Shown piece by piece: positions 11,903 to 22,092 of a stretch of DNA of 64,000 nucleotides. The translations under genes were made by a program, and so were the position numbers. The DNA comes from Selaginella moellendorffii (taxonomy: Eukaryota > Streptophyta > Lycopodiopsida > Selaginellales > Selaginellaceae). How positions within the stretch are numbered: position 1 is the stretch's first letter; each line of letters opens with the position of its first letter. Below the pieces are notes generated by a model. The model saw only the letters and a program-made list of their open reading frames with translations. It was not told the origin of the DNA and ran no database searches. Where the stretch lies: NCBI RefSeq assembly GCF_000143415.4, contig NW_003314280.1:1638945-1702944 (forward strand), written 5' to 3'.

Positions 11903-12556
11903 ATGGCTTTCATCAAAATTGTCACGGTGGCATTCTTTGTGTGCATAGCTATTAGTGGAGTTTTGGGTGATGAGGATCCTCTCCAGGATTTCTGCGTGGA
12001 GGATCCAAACTCCAATATTTTCATCAACGAAGTCCCTTGCAAAGATCCCACCACAGTCACTGCTGATGACTTCACCTCCACCATCCTGCGCCAGGGTCCA
12101 GTCACAAACAACACATTGCGAATCCAAGTCGACTTGATCGATATTACAATGTTTCCAGGCCTCAACACACAGGGACTCTCCATTGCTTGCCTGGCATTTG
12201 GTCCATTTGGCGTGAATCCTCCACACAACCATCCTCGAGTGTTCGCGGTCATCTGGCTCCTCCAAGGACGCCTCTACGTTGGATTTGTGTCAACTTCCAA
12301 CCAATTGTTTACAAAGGTTTTGCATCCAGGTGATCTGTTCATCTTTCCTAGGGGTCTCGTTCACTTCCAGCGAAACCTGGATAACTTGGACACAGTTGCG
12401 GTGGCTGTGCTTGGAAGCCAAAACCCGGGAAGGATAGACATGGCTAGAGTGTTGTTCCAGACCACACCAAACATCATGAACGAAGTTCTTGAGGCAGCTT
12501 TGCAGGTTGATGAAAATGAAATTGATAACTTACGCCATGGAGTGAGCCGCACTTGA
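11903..12556 (+). CDS. Germin-like protein with altered metal site
   Basis: Single-exon gene of 217 aa, the usual germin-like length; such proteins are secreted cell-wall cupins. I chose the ATG at 11903 because the hydrophobic signal peptide starts there (MAFIKIVTVAFFVCIAISGV) and DEDPLQDFC follows. Two cysteines near the mature N-terminus (CVEDPNS and EVPC) fit the conserved disulphide. Cupin box 1 reads GVNPPHNHPRVFAVIWLLQG: both histidines are present, but the metal-ligand glutamate of the HxHPRxxE pattern is replaced by Ala (GCG for GAG). Box 2 (GDLFIFPRGLVHFQRN) keeps its histidine. In the family the four ligands bind manganese, so oxalate oxidase or SOD activity may be lost here. TATA-like AATAAATA lies at about 11817. 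A decayed paralogue is at 34.3 kb. Confidence 0.93.
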   Translation: MAFIKIVTVAFFVCIAISGVLGDEDPLQDFCVEDPNSNIFINEVPCKDPTTVTADDFTSTILRQGPVTNNTLRIQVDLIDITMFPGLNTQGLSIACLAFGPFGVNPPHNHPRVFAVIWLLQGRLYVGFVSTSNQLFTKVLHPGDLFIFPRGLVHFQRNLDNLDTVAVAVLGSQNPGRIDMARVLFQTTPNIMNEVLEAALQVDENEIDNLRHGVSRT

Positions 12557-12610
12557 TCCAAAGAGTCAAACTAATAAATTTTTTACAAAAGTTTTAATTA
12601 ATAAGGAAAT

Positions 12611-12670
12611 CCGATCTTAGCTCAATTGGTAGAGTGGAGGACTGTAGTGGTGCTCAGAAGTCCTTTCGAT
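12611..12670 (+). ncRNA. tRNA-Tyr-like fragment (pseudogene or SINE head)
   Basis: Positions 12611-12647 read as the 5' half of a plant tRNA-Tyr: D-arm with A box TAGCTCAATTGG, then the anticodon arm GGACTGTAG with GTA. After it, where the short intron and 3' half should follow, only a degraded TTTCGATTGTAC (B-box-like, about 12664) is seen, and no acceptor stem can close. It lies 55 bp after the germin stop, so it may also be in that gene's 3' UTR. Confidence 0.55.
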
Positions 12671-13249
12671 TGTACTTCATTGTTTTAAGTTTAGCAGTGC
12701 AAGGTGGCCATAAATTCCCTCTCGTAGTTTTTCTTCCTCATGCTCATTCTTTCTCCAAGAATTTTGTGTCGTTCCTTGCAAGATGAATCCTGTTTATCCA
12801 ATGTTATGGCAGATTTTATAATTTTACAGCCAAATAGAAAAGAGGTAATTTATATATCTAATGAGAAATTGTTTTATATCTGAAAAAGAACATATATTTA
12901 ACAACAAGCTTTCCTTTTGATTGACATTGCATTGTCCACCATGAAGCTATCCACTATAAGACACTTTGTTAGAAAAAACTCACACTAGAATAAACTTCTA
13001 TTTAAAAATTCTACATAGAACATGCATGTAGAATTTTATATCTTTGAGTTTTTTTTTTTTTTTTCTGACCAACATAATATCATAATGTTATATAACCTTT
13101 GTGTCTGGCTTAGAACTCCTCACGACTCTCCTAAGATAGTGACATGCCTGAGGTTGGCCAAGGAACAAAGGACTTTTGATTGTTCTGGTTGCTGCTTTGG
13201 AGAAGGATTGAAACCAAGCTTATAGTTGACCCAATAAAAATAATCAAAA

Positions 13250-13375
13250 TCTTGACATGAGATGGAGTTTGAGATGGAGTTCAAGATGGATATGAGATGG
13301 AGTTCGAGATGGAGTCCAAGGAGTTTGAGATGGACCCGAGATGGAGTCTGAAATAAAGTCTAAGATAAAGTGAAT
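13250..13375 (+). repeat. Degenerate GAGATGGAGTTC minisatellite
   Basis: About ten imperfect copies of a 12-bp unit (GAGATGGAGTTC, GAGATGGAGTCC). It is similar in style to the arrays at 7515-7690 and 33800-33920 but lacks their shared leader. Confidence 0.7.
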
Positions 13376-15340
13376 ATAAACTGACAAGCAGGGTAGGTTG
13401 GTGAAGTGTTCAAGAGTCAACTCTAGCTCCTCTAGGAGATCAAAAGGTCGATACTCCCAATCTGGGTGGCATTACTTACTTGGATACCTAGCATAGCTCA
13501 ACAAAACCTTGCTTTAGCCCCATGGCTAGAGCACCCAAAGGCAGATGGTGGGGAGAGTACCTATGAAACCCATGTAGGGCCACGGTGTTTTGAAATGTTG
13601 TCTCAAAGTCCTAGACTAAGGAAAGAAAGAGGAGCAGTCCTCCTGTGTGGTGACCAAGGATGCAGTCATGTGGCAAGAAAGTCCTAGAAGCTGGTGGGGT
13701 ATAGTGGTTGGGCCTATAGGCCTTAATCCAATAGTAGTGTTAGCGAACATAGCCGTGGACAAAAAGGGACGTGGTAGGGACCAAAAAAGGGATATTAGGG
13801 AAGGCTATTCCATATATTTGTAGGCATCTAGAGGATGCTAAGGAGTGGATCTAAAATGATCACTTATGGATTGACGACTTAGTTTTTGATAGATAGAATA
13901 ATGATGTAGGTGGTGTTGGATCACTAATGTGACAAACATGGCATTAGCATGACGGGTTGATATGTTAGTGGTACCTTTAGGTGTCGGTCATAGGATTAGA
14001 CATGTGGAGCACTTGGACCAAGTGCAATGGTTGAGTGGCATGGATGCCATTCTCGAGGCTAGTAAGTCCCTAAGTTCAGAATAAGATTTATAGATGTTGT
14101 GAGTGAGACTCCTCCAAATGGTCAGATGTGTGGTTAAGTGATTAAAGTAGAATGGAAAATTTAGTCTCTTACACAAACTTGGTGCCATTTGCATCAAAGT
14201 GGCACTGAGGACATGGTGAATGACACTTAATCTCAATTGCTATGGACTTTTGGCTGGAAGGGCTAGCTTGGGCACATCACAAAGTGTGGGGGATATTTCT
14301 GGGGTTGTCAATAACTTAGAGGTTTAATAGTCCTAGTGTTTATTGGTAAACCTATTAAATTATTTATGTGGGATCACTAGGTGATATCATGATTGATAAT
14401 CAAGGAAAAACTCCTTGGTGGGTTAAGGAATGGTGTTACTAGTTCAAAGTAGTGATTTAAATATAACACATAAGGGAAATAAGCTATGGTAATGCATTAT
14501 AAGTCCAAGAAAGTAGTCTTTAAGAAAGGACCCATAGAATGGTCACAACATTGGTTGTGGATAAGGCCTATAACAAAAAATGTTAGGGAGACTTATTAGG
14601 GGTGAATACCCTCTGAACTTGACAAACTAGAGCCTTTGTTATAGAACTAAAAGGATATATCAAATATGGAGGTAGTGATCTTATGTTGCTTGGTACAACA
14701 GTTAAAGGATAAAAGCAAAAGACTAGTGGCCAAGAATGTACTAGAAGGAATCTAAACAATAAATTAGACGAAGAACATTCATATAATGGATGCTAACGGA
14801 TTGTGAGAAAGAAAATATATTTCCAAAGATGGATTTTTCAAATGCTCCAATGTAGCAAAGGCAAAAGCTCAAAGAGATGGAGCAACAAGGTAGCGAAATA
14901 ATAGAGCTATGAACAGCCCTAACACAAATTATAGAGAAATGGAACTTAATGCCTAGGATAGCACGAAGTAAAAGAAAGGATGATAATGCCCTCAATTGAA
15001 GGACTTCCTAGGATGGGGAATTGGAATTTGCATAACATGTGTAATGCAAGATGTCGGAAACACCAAAAAAATTGACTCGAGAAATCAATATTATAATTCC
15101 AAAGTATAATAGTTATGTTGATGAAGGCTGGGACTACTCCGGAATGAATAGTAATGTTGAGGTATGGCACCTCAATCCTTGTCGTCTTTGTGGCTCTGCT
15201 CATGTCATAAGCTCTCTCTCTCTCTCCATGCTCTAGCTCAAAATACAAAATGTAGAACTCTTGATATTTCACCCTTGTAGGACTTTTATACAACCATTTG
15301 GATTATCCTAAGAATCAAAATATTCCCCTCTCTCTCCCTC
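13376..15340. other. Degraded, probably retroelement-derived stretch
   Basis: I cannot assign a gene. Positions 14800-14990 translate on the plus strand to a charged, coiled-coil-like run (around KLKEMEQQGSEIIEL) that could be gag debris, and CT repeats occur at 15210-15230. Nothing is strong enough to name. Confidence 0.3.
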
Positions 15341-15344
15341 TCTT

Positions 15345-15442
15345 AAGATGCTCATAGCTGCAATTAGGGAGTAGGAGTGGGAGCAGGAGTGAGTAAGAGT
15401 AGGAGTAGGAGTAGAAGCGAGAGTAAAAGTAGGAGTAGATGG
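15345..15442 (+). repeat. GGAGTA hexamer array
   Basis: Tandem imperfect copies of GGAGTA or GGAGTG on the plus strand, a short purine-rich minisatellite. Confidence 0.65.
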
Positions 15443-15754
15443 GGTGAGTCGAAGCCTATAGTTGCAATAATAAGATTGAGATAAAAAAAAGTGTCTCTAA
15501 CAAGTTTGAGAACTAAATGAACAAAGGAAGAGAACTATCATATGTGATCTAATGAGACTCTAAGTTTAAGAAATTATGCTCCTTAGAGGATGGGAAATGC
15601 ATATTGAGCCTTTACTATCGAGTCAATGACAAATATTGGCTTAGTGCTAAAGAAAATGGTAATCTATGATGGGGTTACTTTATGAAATGGTTTATTGTTT
15701 GATGAGGATATTGAACTTTGTCTATGGGTGGTAGGGTTATGAGACACAAATCCC

Positions 15755-17250
15755 TAAGCCCCTGTAGCCCACCTGAATTTGGAGCTGAACTCCAAGCCCA
15801 TTGCGCTATGAAACGAGGGTCCGGTACAATCCCACGAGCACTAGCTCCCCGTATCCAGCACCTGCACGCAAAATGGTATCAGACAGAGTCTGGCACAATT
15901 TTGGCATACCGGTGGCCTAACGCAAGGAGGAGGGTACTCCACCGACTAGAGCAGCGTGGAGCTTGAGCTTAGACCCCAGTCGGACGTAGAACAAGGAGCG
16001 ACACAGCTCAGCGGGAGCCAAACTAATGTCTCAAGTGGTCGAACATGCATTCCAACCACTATCCTTACTATACATTTGGAACCCCCCATAGCCCCCCCCC
16101 TCCCCTCGTGAGGGACACACACTTTGGGCTTTCACCCCAAGCCTCCCTTAGCACCAGGAGTTAGTCTCTGGGACAAGTCCAAAACTTACTAAATATGGAA
16201 TGGCCTTAGATTGCAAATTTGGACACGGGACGAACACCATTGTGTTCAAGCCGATCTTTACATTCTGTAGATATGCCAAATGAGCGAATCTAGACACTTT
16301 CCATAAATAGCATTTGGGACCGAAATGAGACTAACACAAAGGGCGTGATAGCGAGGGTGTTTGGCAGACACGGTAAACTATCATCCGGCAATATTGAGGG
16401 ACTAGTCTCAATATGCGAGGGTTCTTGTCACTAGTCAGTGCAAGACATAACAAGATGGGAACTCCTTACCGGGCTAAGTATGCTTAGCTAATAGCACGTA
16501 GGAATTCCGTCCTTATGCTCGTCCAGTCTAAGTACACTCAAAATGCCCAGTTAACTCCACTAGCACAAGAGGGGCTACTAAAGGGATCCAACTGTATCGA
16601 CCTCCTGCCGTCATGGCCGTAAGGAAAGAGTGTCCGTAAGGACTGGTTGACAAGTATCTTTCGATACCCGAAGTCACATTTGTGACACTCTGCCCCCCTT
16701 GGGGAAGATCAACGTCCTCGTCGATGTATACCTGAGTCTAGCAAACCGTCAAGGAAACAACCCCGAAAGTTAACGGAAAGCACACTATGTGGGAAACACA
16801 CCGACTTAAATGAGTTATGGAACAACCTCTCCTCTACGTCCAAAGACATTAAAACTCAAACACCCTCCGACCGTCGCCGACAAGGAATCAACTAATAGAG
16901 TTAGCCACCCTTGTTGCTCCAAGTACCACTCAGCTTACAAAGGAATGATACATCCCTGCCCGCAGAGACATAGGGAGAAGGCCAGAGGCCCAACTTCCCC
17001 TAAGCAAGAAATCAACCCCGTTGGGAACATTTGGACAACTACTATAAACTGGCAGATTAAGTTGTTTACACAACCACGCCCCTTTGTCAAAAATGAGTCA
17101 TCGAGAGAGAGGCGAGGACTTGTGATCAGTCTATAATAGTTATCCCCATGGTTATGGATTGAACCCATGCACCGAAGTGCCGAAGTCAACCTGCCAAAAC
17201 TGACCCAAGTACAAATGAACAAATGAAACGACACTTTGTTTGAAAGAAAT
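15755..17250 (+). repeat. Long dispersed repeat R1, copy b
   Basis: This copy is collinear with the repeats at 9400-10790 and 62552-64000. It begins TGTAGCCCACCTGAATTTGG. A tRNA-iMet primer-binding-like ATGGTATCAGACAGAG lies at about 15872 on the plus strand. Its right side lies directly beside the minus-strand integrase fragment at 17301-17850, so it could be that element's 3' LTR. The PBS-like site argues instead for a non-autonomous element on the plus strand. I cannot decide between them. Confidence 0.7.
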
Positions 17251-17300
17251 ATATTGCTTTATTGATTTGCAAGATTTATTACAAGGTTTTTTTACAAAAA

Positions 17301-17857
17301 CTAGTCTTTATTACTATTCTCATACTCCGTGACAAGTTTACGAGCATGTGTAAGATTCCTAAGAGGCTCCCAAGTTGATTCACAAGTTGGGTAACCTTTC
17401 CACTTAACTAGATATTCCTTCACACGAGCTCGTCTCTGGAATCGGGAATCCAAGATAGCTTCCACTTCGTATTCTGGTTCACCGTCTACAACATCTGGTG
17501 GCGGACGAATCTCCCCTTGACGTGCAACATCAATGGTGTAAGGAGCCAATAGATTGGCATGAAATACATTATGAATATTGGACATCTCCGCAAGCAGATC
17601 CAACCAATAGGATACATCCCCAATGCATTTGAGCACCCGATAAGGTTCAACATATCTCGGCAAGAGCTTCCGAGACAAAGAACCCTTAATGTTCAAGTTT
17701 CGGGAAGATAGCCACACCTGATCTCCCACTTGATAGGATACATCCCGACGATGCTGATCCTTATCACGTCGATACCTATCCTGAGCTTTGCCCATCGCCT
17801 TAGTAGCTCTAGACCAACCTTAGCATAGCTGCTCCATATAAGTTTCAACTGCTGGGA
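17301..17857 (-). pseudogene. Gypsy integrase C-terminus with chromodomain
   Basis: The minus strand is open from about 17795 to the stop at 17301 (164 aa). It encodes an integrase C-terminal module (GDQVWLSSRNL, VFHANLLAPY) followed by a chromodomain (EYEVEAILDSR, YLVKWKGYP, STWEP). Upstream coding continues to 17857 with one stop, then is cut by the LTR of element C. The rest of this integrase is absent from the window, so it is a fragment of a chromovirus distinct from C. Confidence 0.85.
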
Positions 17858-17858
17858 C

Positions 17859-18244
17859 TGTCAAGACCCCCAACAAGATCAAGACTGGAAAATGTAAAAG
17901 ACAAGAGAAAAGCTAGTGAATAACAAAGAAGAGGCCTTAGACTGGTGTTGATTCAAATTGTGGAGAAATGGAACAAGGCTAACCTATATATATTATAAGT
18001 TGATGAAGCTCCACCACTCTTGGATCAAGGACGGCCCAAATATAGTTGAGGTTGAGGAGGCACCACATCATCATCAGGAATGTGGCTCGAGACTCAGGAA
18101 TCGTATGGGAAGTTGAGAGTCAAGAATAGGGAAGTGTCTTGAGAGTCAGGAATAGGGAAGTGTCTCGAGAGTCAGGAATGTGGTCTGCAGGTCAGGAATC
18201 CAGCGAGAGTCAGGAATGTGGCAAGAATTGGGGGATTCCTGACA
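17859..18244 (-). repeat. 3' LTR of element C
   Basis: 386 bp, TGTCAAGACC to TTCCTGACA on the plus strand. It pairs with 23070-23445 and matches the solo-side LTR at 6981-7367. Confidence 0.92.
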
Positions 18245-18255
18245 GCACCCGCTCC

Positions 18256-20316
18256 TCAAGAACGAGTGGAACAAGGACGTGAATGAGAACGAGGAGAAGG
18301 ATGAGATGGGCGGCGAGGGACGGGAGATGGAGAAAAAGAATGAGGACTGGGATGAGAAGGATAGTGGCGGTGGAAGTCCTGAACAAGGTTAGAAGAATGA
18401 ATCAAGTTGTCCGTAAGTTCCCAAGTGCATTCTTCAGGTCCATAACCCTTCCAGTCGACCAGATAGTAGAGTTTAGACCGTGAGATCTTGGAATCAAGGA
18501 TGTCCTGAACCTCGTACTCAGACCCATCCTCGAGCTTCACTGGTGGAGGCAGAGGAATGACCCAATTTGGAATAGGACTGGGAATATAAGGCTCAAGGAG
18601 GGAGGAGTGAAAAACGGGGTGAATTTGATATGAGGAGGGAAATGCAAGGCGATAAGTGACAGGATTAATGATGGCAGTGATAGGGAAAGGACCGAGGTGT
18701 TTGAAATCGAGTTTGGGACATGGCCTGGTGGTGGAGATATTTCGCCTGAGGAGCCAGACTTTATCCCCAATATTGTAAGGGGGACAATCCTGACGATGGA
18801 CATTGGCAAATGTTTTGTGAGAGTCCTGAGCACGATGGAGGTGGAAGGAGATGGAGTTGTGGATTTCCTGGAGGTTGGAGATAAATGTCTCAGAGCAGGG
18901 ATTAGAATGAGAGGATTCAGATGGAGAAGGAAGTGAGAGATTGAATCGGGGATTTCGGCCAGAGTTCGCAAAGAAGGGGGAAACACGAAGAGAGGAGTGA
19001 ACAGAGTTGTAATAGGAGAATTCAGCAACGGGAAGGATATCGAACCACTCATTCTGATGATAGTTGATGAAGCACCTCAGGAATTTTTCCAACGTCTGAA
19101 TCGTTTGCTCGGACTGTCCATCAGTTTGAGGATGATATGCCGAAGAGAGGTTGGCCTTCACTTCAAGCAGCTGCAGAAACCGTTGCCAGAAATGAGAGAT
19201 GAACTGAGGTCCCCGATCCGAAACCACATCTACAAGAATCCCATGAAGTCGGAAAATTTCCCCAAATACCAGTTTTGCCATGTCCTCGCCCGAAAACTCC
19301 TTGGTACACGGCAGGAAGTGCGCCATCTTTGTGAAGCGATCCACCACGACTAAAATGCTATTGAAGCCTCCAGAACTTGGGAGATCACTCAAGAAATCCA
19401 TGGAGATGGATTCCCAAGGACTTGAAGGGACCGGGAGGGAACGAAGCAAACTTGAAGGAAGGTGGCGAGGTACCTTATTTCGGGCGCAAGTGTCACAAGA
19501 GGTAACAAAAGCTTTGATGTAGTCATCCATGTGAGGCCACCAAAAGTCTCGTGCAACCAGCTCATAGGTTTTTGCAATGCCGAAGTGACTAACAGTCGGG
19601 CTATCATGGCACGCCATCAGGACCAACCGTCTAGCATCACCTTTAGGAACATAAAGCTCCTCCCCACGGTACAACAAGCCATCTAAGAACTCGAACTCGT
19701 CAAATCTCCGGCAATCGGGAGTCACTGGGTGTCCAGCCTGAAGATGGGGGAAAATGTCGCTGGCGAGGTCATCCGATTGAAGATTGTTTCTGATCGCATC
19801 CATCAAGGAGGAGTCCTGAGGGGCCAAAGAAATTGCCATAACTTGAAGCCGATCAGGACCGAGGATAACTTGATCCTGTTGATCGAAGGCAGGATTACCA
19901 GGCTTGAGATTGAGATAGGAGTGCCTTGAAAGAGCATCAGGAAGGCCTTGAAGCTTTCCAGGTCTGTACTTGATAACAAAGTCAAACCGACTCAGGAATT
20001 GTGCCCACCTTGCTTGACGACGGCTCAAAACTCGAGAAGTGGCAAAGTACTCGAGATTTTTGTGATCCGTCCAGACTGTTGTTTGATGGCCTGCCCCCTC
20101 CAAGAAACGGCGCCACTCTCCAAAAGAATCCACGATGGCAAGAAGCTCCTTGTCGTGGATTTCGTAATTGATCTCTACAGGCTGGAATTTCCGAGAATGG
20201 AAAGCGACCGGATGAAGTTCTTGATCCGCTCCGAGTTGAGACAGCACAGCACCGATGGCAAAGTTGGAGGCGTCAACCTCGATCAAGAAAGGTTGTGAGG
20301 GATCAGTGTGGATCAA
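18256..20316 (-). CDS. Element C pol: RNase H, integrase, chromodomain
   Basis: An open stretch of 686 codons. RNase H comes first ([41 protein letters not shown]). The integrase zinc finger (HDSPTVSHFGIAKT to CDTCARNK) and catalytic core follow, with the three acidic positions in MDFLSDLP, VVSDRGPQF and QSEQTIQTLEKFLR. A C-terminal chromodomain (YEVQDILDSK, YLVDWKGYGPEECTWE) is at the end. It would catalyse insertion of the cDNA, and chromodomains of this clade bind modified histones. The reading frame is intact here although RT and gag upstream carry stops. Confidence 0.9.
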   Translation of the reverse strand: MIHTDPSQPFLIEVDASNFAIGAVLSQLGADQELHPVAFHSRKFQPVEINYEIHDKELLAIVDSFGEWRRFLEGAGHQTTVWTDHKNLEYFATSRVLSRRQARWAQFLSRFDFVIKYRPGKLQGLPDALSRHSYLNLKPGNPAFDQQDQVILGPDRLQVMAISLAPQDSSLMDAIRNNLQSDDLASDIFPHLQAGHPVTPDCRRFDEFEFLDGLLYRGEELYVPKGDARRLVLMACHDSPTVSHFGIAKTYELVARDFWWPHMDDYIKAFVTSCDTCARNKVPRHLPSSLLRSLPVPSSPWESISMDFLSDLPSSGGFNSILVVVDRFTKMAHFLPCTKEFSGEDMAKLVFGEIFRLHGILVDVVSDRGPQFISHFWQRFLQLLEVKANLSSAYHPQTDGQSEQTIQTLEKFLRCFINYHQNEWFDILPVAEFSYYNSVHSSLRVSPFFANSGRNPRFNLSLPSPSESSHSNPCSETFISNLQEIHNSISFHLHRAQDSHKTFANVHRQDCPPYNIGDKVWLLRRNISTTRPCPKLDFKHLGPFPITAIINPVTYRLAFPSSYQIHPVFHSSLLEPYIPSPIPNWVIPLPPPVKLEDGSEYEVQDILDSKISRSKLYYLVDWKGYGPEECTWELTDNLIHSSNLVQDFHRHYPSHPSPHSFSPSPVPRRPSHPSPRSHSRPCSTRS

Positions 20317-21348
20317 GATGGGAGCAGAACTGAAGGCCGCCTTGAGTGTGTCGAAGGCCTGCTAGGCAACAGCAGACCAAGAGAAGGGAATATCCTTGCA
20401 AGTGAGATGCGTGAGAGGAAGGACAATGTCAGAGTAGTGATCAATGAATTTGCGGTAGAAGTTGGCGAAGCCAAGGAAAACTTGAACGTTTGACATTGAT
20501 TGTGGAGGCTCCCATTCGAGAATAGCCTTGACTTTGGCAGGATCCATCGTGATACCCTCAAAAGTGACAATGTACCCAAGGAACTCCACAGACTGCTAAT
20601 TGAAGGAACATTTCTCAAGCTTCACGTATAGGCCGTGTTCTCGCAGCTTTGCCAGCACCTTGCGTACATGTTCATCGTACTCCTCCTGAGTTTTCGAGTA
20701 GATGAAGATGTCATCGAGGTAGACGATCACCATCTGATCAAGAAACTCCCAAAAGATGTCGTTTGCTATGTGTTGGAAAACTTCTAGAGCATTTGTCAAG
20801 CCAAACGGCATGACAGTATACTCGAAGTGGCCATAGCGGGTTCGGAACCCAGTCTTCCATTCATCACCAGGCCGGATGTGGATCAAGTTGTATGCTCCAC
20901 GGAGGTCGATCTTAGTGAAGAAGCGGGCACCGCCAAGGCGTTCCAACAGGTCCGAGATCAGGGGCAGCGGATAACGGTTCCGAACAATCACCTTGTTCAA
21001 ACCTCGGTAGTCGATGACTAGCCACAAACTCCCATCCTTCTTCTTGACAAAGAAGACAGGCGCTCCAACCGGGGACTGCAAATGCTGAATATACCCCAAG
21101 GCAAGGTTCTCATCCACGTAATCTTTGAGGGCCTGAAGCTTGGACGGGGATAACCCGTAGATAGGCCCCCACGGAGGTGATGCTCCTTCCTGTAAATCAA
21201 TGGGACAGTCATAAGGCCAATGAACAGGCAGTACACTAGCTTTTTTCTTGTCAAACACATCCCCAAAATCATGATACTTCTCAGGAAGACTGACAGGAGA
21301 AACATGCAAAGCAAAAAGGAAAATAGGGTCTTCATGAAGTTCTTTCAT
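20317..21348 (-). pseudogene. Element C reverse transcriptase
   Basis: RT is open from 21348 to 20596 with WLVIDYRGLNKV, FTKIDLRGAYNL and the catalytic MVIVYLDDIFIYS. The connection to RNase H has two TAG stops (about 20592 and 20362). Element B has Gln (CAG or CAA) at the matching positions (FDQESVEF and AAQQAFDTL). Restriction to these sites suggests decay after insertion, or amber readthrough if still expressed. Confidence 0.85.
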
Positions 21349-21510
21349 AGTGATTGTGGAGATAGGAAGAGGTGTACAACTAAATGGAATGATGAGATGA
21401 GGATACTGTCCAGTGTAAGATGGAAGAGAGGAAAAAGAAGAGGGTGAAAAATTTGTAGAGTCAGGAATAGATCCCCGATTTGAGTTTAGGGAACTTTTCC
21501 TGATTCGGAC

Positions 21511-22092
21511 TCAATGAACAGCAGGGGAAGCCATGGAAGATGGTGATGTGGGAGAGACGAGCTGTAATTCCTTCCAACAGATCTGAGGCTGATGTAATTG
21601 GAACCAAGGGAGGCCAAGCACCACAGAGGAGGACTTGCTGTTGATGATGTTGAAGGCGATATCAGTGACGGTGGACCCGATCTGTACTCGAACGGGCAAC
21701 GTTTCCCTAAGTCTAGAAGAGGGAGACACAAAATGCCCGCCAATACCTTCAACCCGCAGATCCCGTATGGTAGGAGAAAGAGGAACGTGATGTCGGGCAA
21801 CAAAGTCCGTATCCATGAAGCAAGAAGTTGCACCTGAGTCTAGTAGCGCCAGAGCCTTGAGTCCTGATTGTCCGGTGAAAGAAAGGAGACATGGGACGCG
21901 GAAGTTGCGGGAATTGGTGGTGGCTTTGATGAAAGGTGGTGAGGAGCTTGATAAAGAAGAGAAGTGATTTTTATTCGGGGAGTCCAAACAGACAACTCCT
22001 ACTCTGTTTGGACAGGGTCGTTTCCCGACTGCAACAGAGGTGGACTTTGAGACAGAGTGAACTTGAGCAGTCGGGGAGGCTTCTTGGGACAC
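21511..22092 (-). CDS. Element C protease, in -1 frame to gag
   Basis: Open for 194 codons, overlapping the end of gag by about 94 bp in the -1 frame. The aspartic protease active site is LALLDSGATSCFMD; VLGLPWFQLHQP follows. Translation probably enters by frameshifting at GGGAAAC (22020-22026) and not at the in-frame ATG at 22092. It ends at a stop at 21511 before RT, where a further lesion or frame change separates the domains. Confidence 0.8.
   Translation of the reverse strand: MSQEASPTAQVHSVSKSTSVAVGKRPCPNRVGVVCLDSPNKNHFSSLSSSSPPFIKATTNSRNFRVPCLLSFTGQSGLKALALLDSGATSCFMDTDFVARHHVPLSPTIRDLRVEGIGGHFVSPSSRLRETLPVRVQIGSTVTDIAFNIINSKSSSVVLGLPWFQLHQPQICWKELQLVSPTSPSSMASPAVH
21982..22026 (-). 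promoter_or_regulatory. Putative programmed -1 ribosomal frameshift signal
   Basis: On the minus strand, G GGA AAC (22026-22020) sits in gag phase X XXY YYZ. A 6-nt spacer (GACCCT) follows, then a perfect 11-bp stem GTCCAAACAGA / TCTGTTTGGAC (22013-22003 with 21992-21982). Its 10-nt loop contains the gag TAG at 21999-22001. A -1 slip reads GGG AAA CGA and enters the protease frame. The heptamer, spacer and stem match the known architecture of retroviral gag-pro sites. The sister copy at 5899-5942 has GGGAAAT and a stem with one mismatch. Confidence 0.75.
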
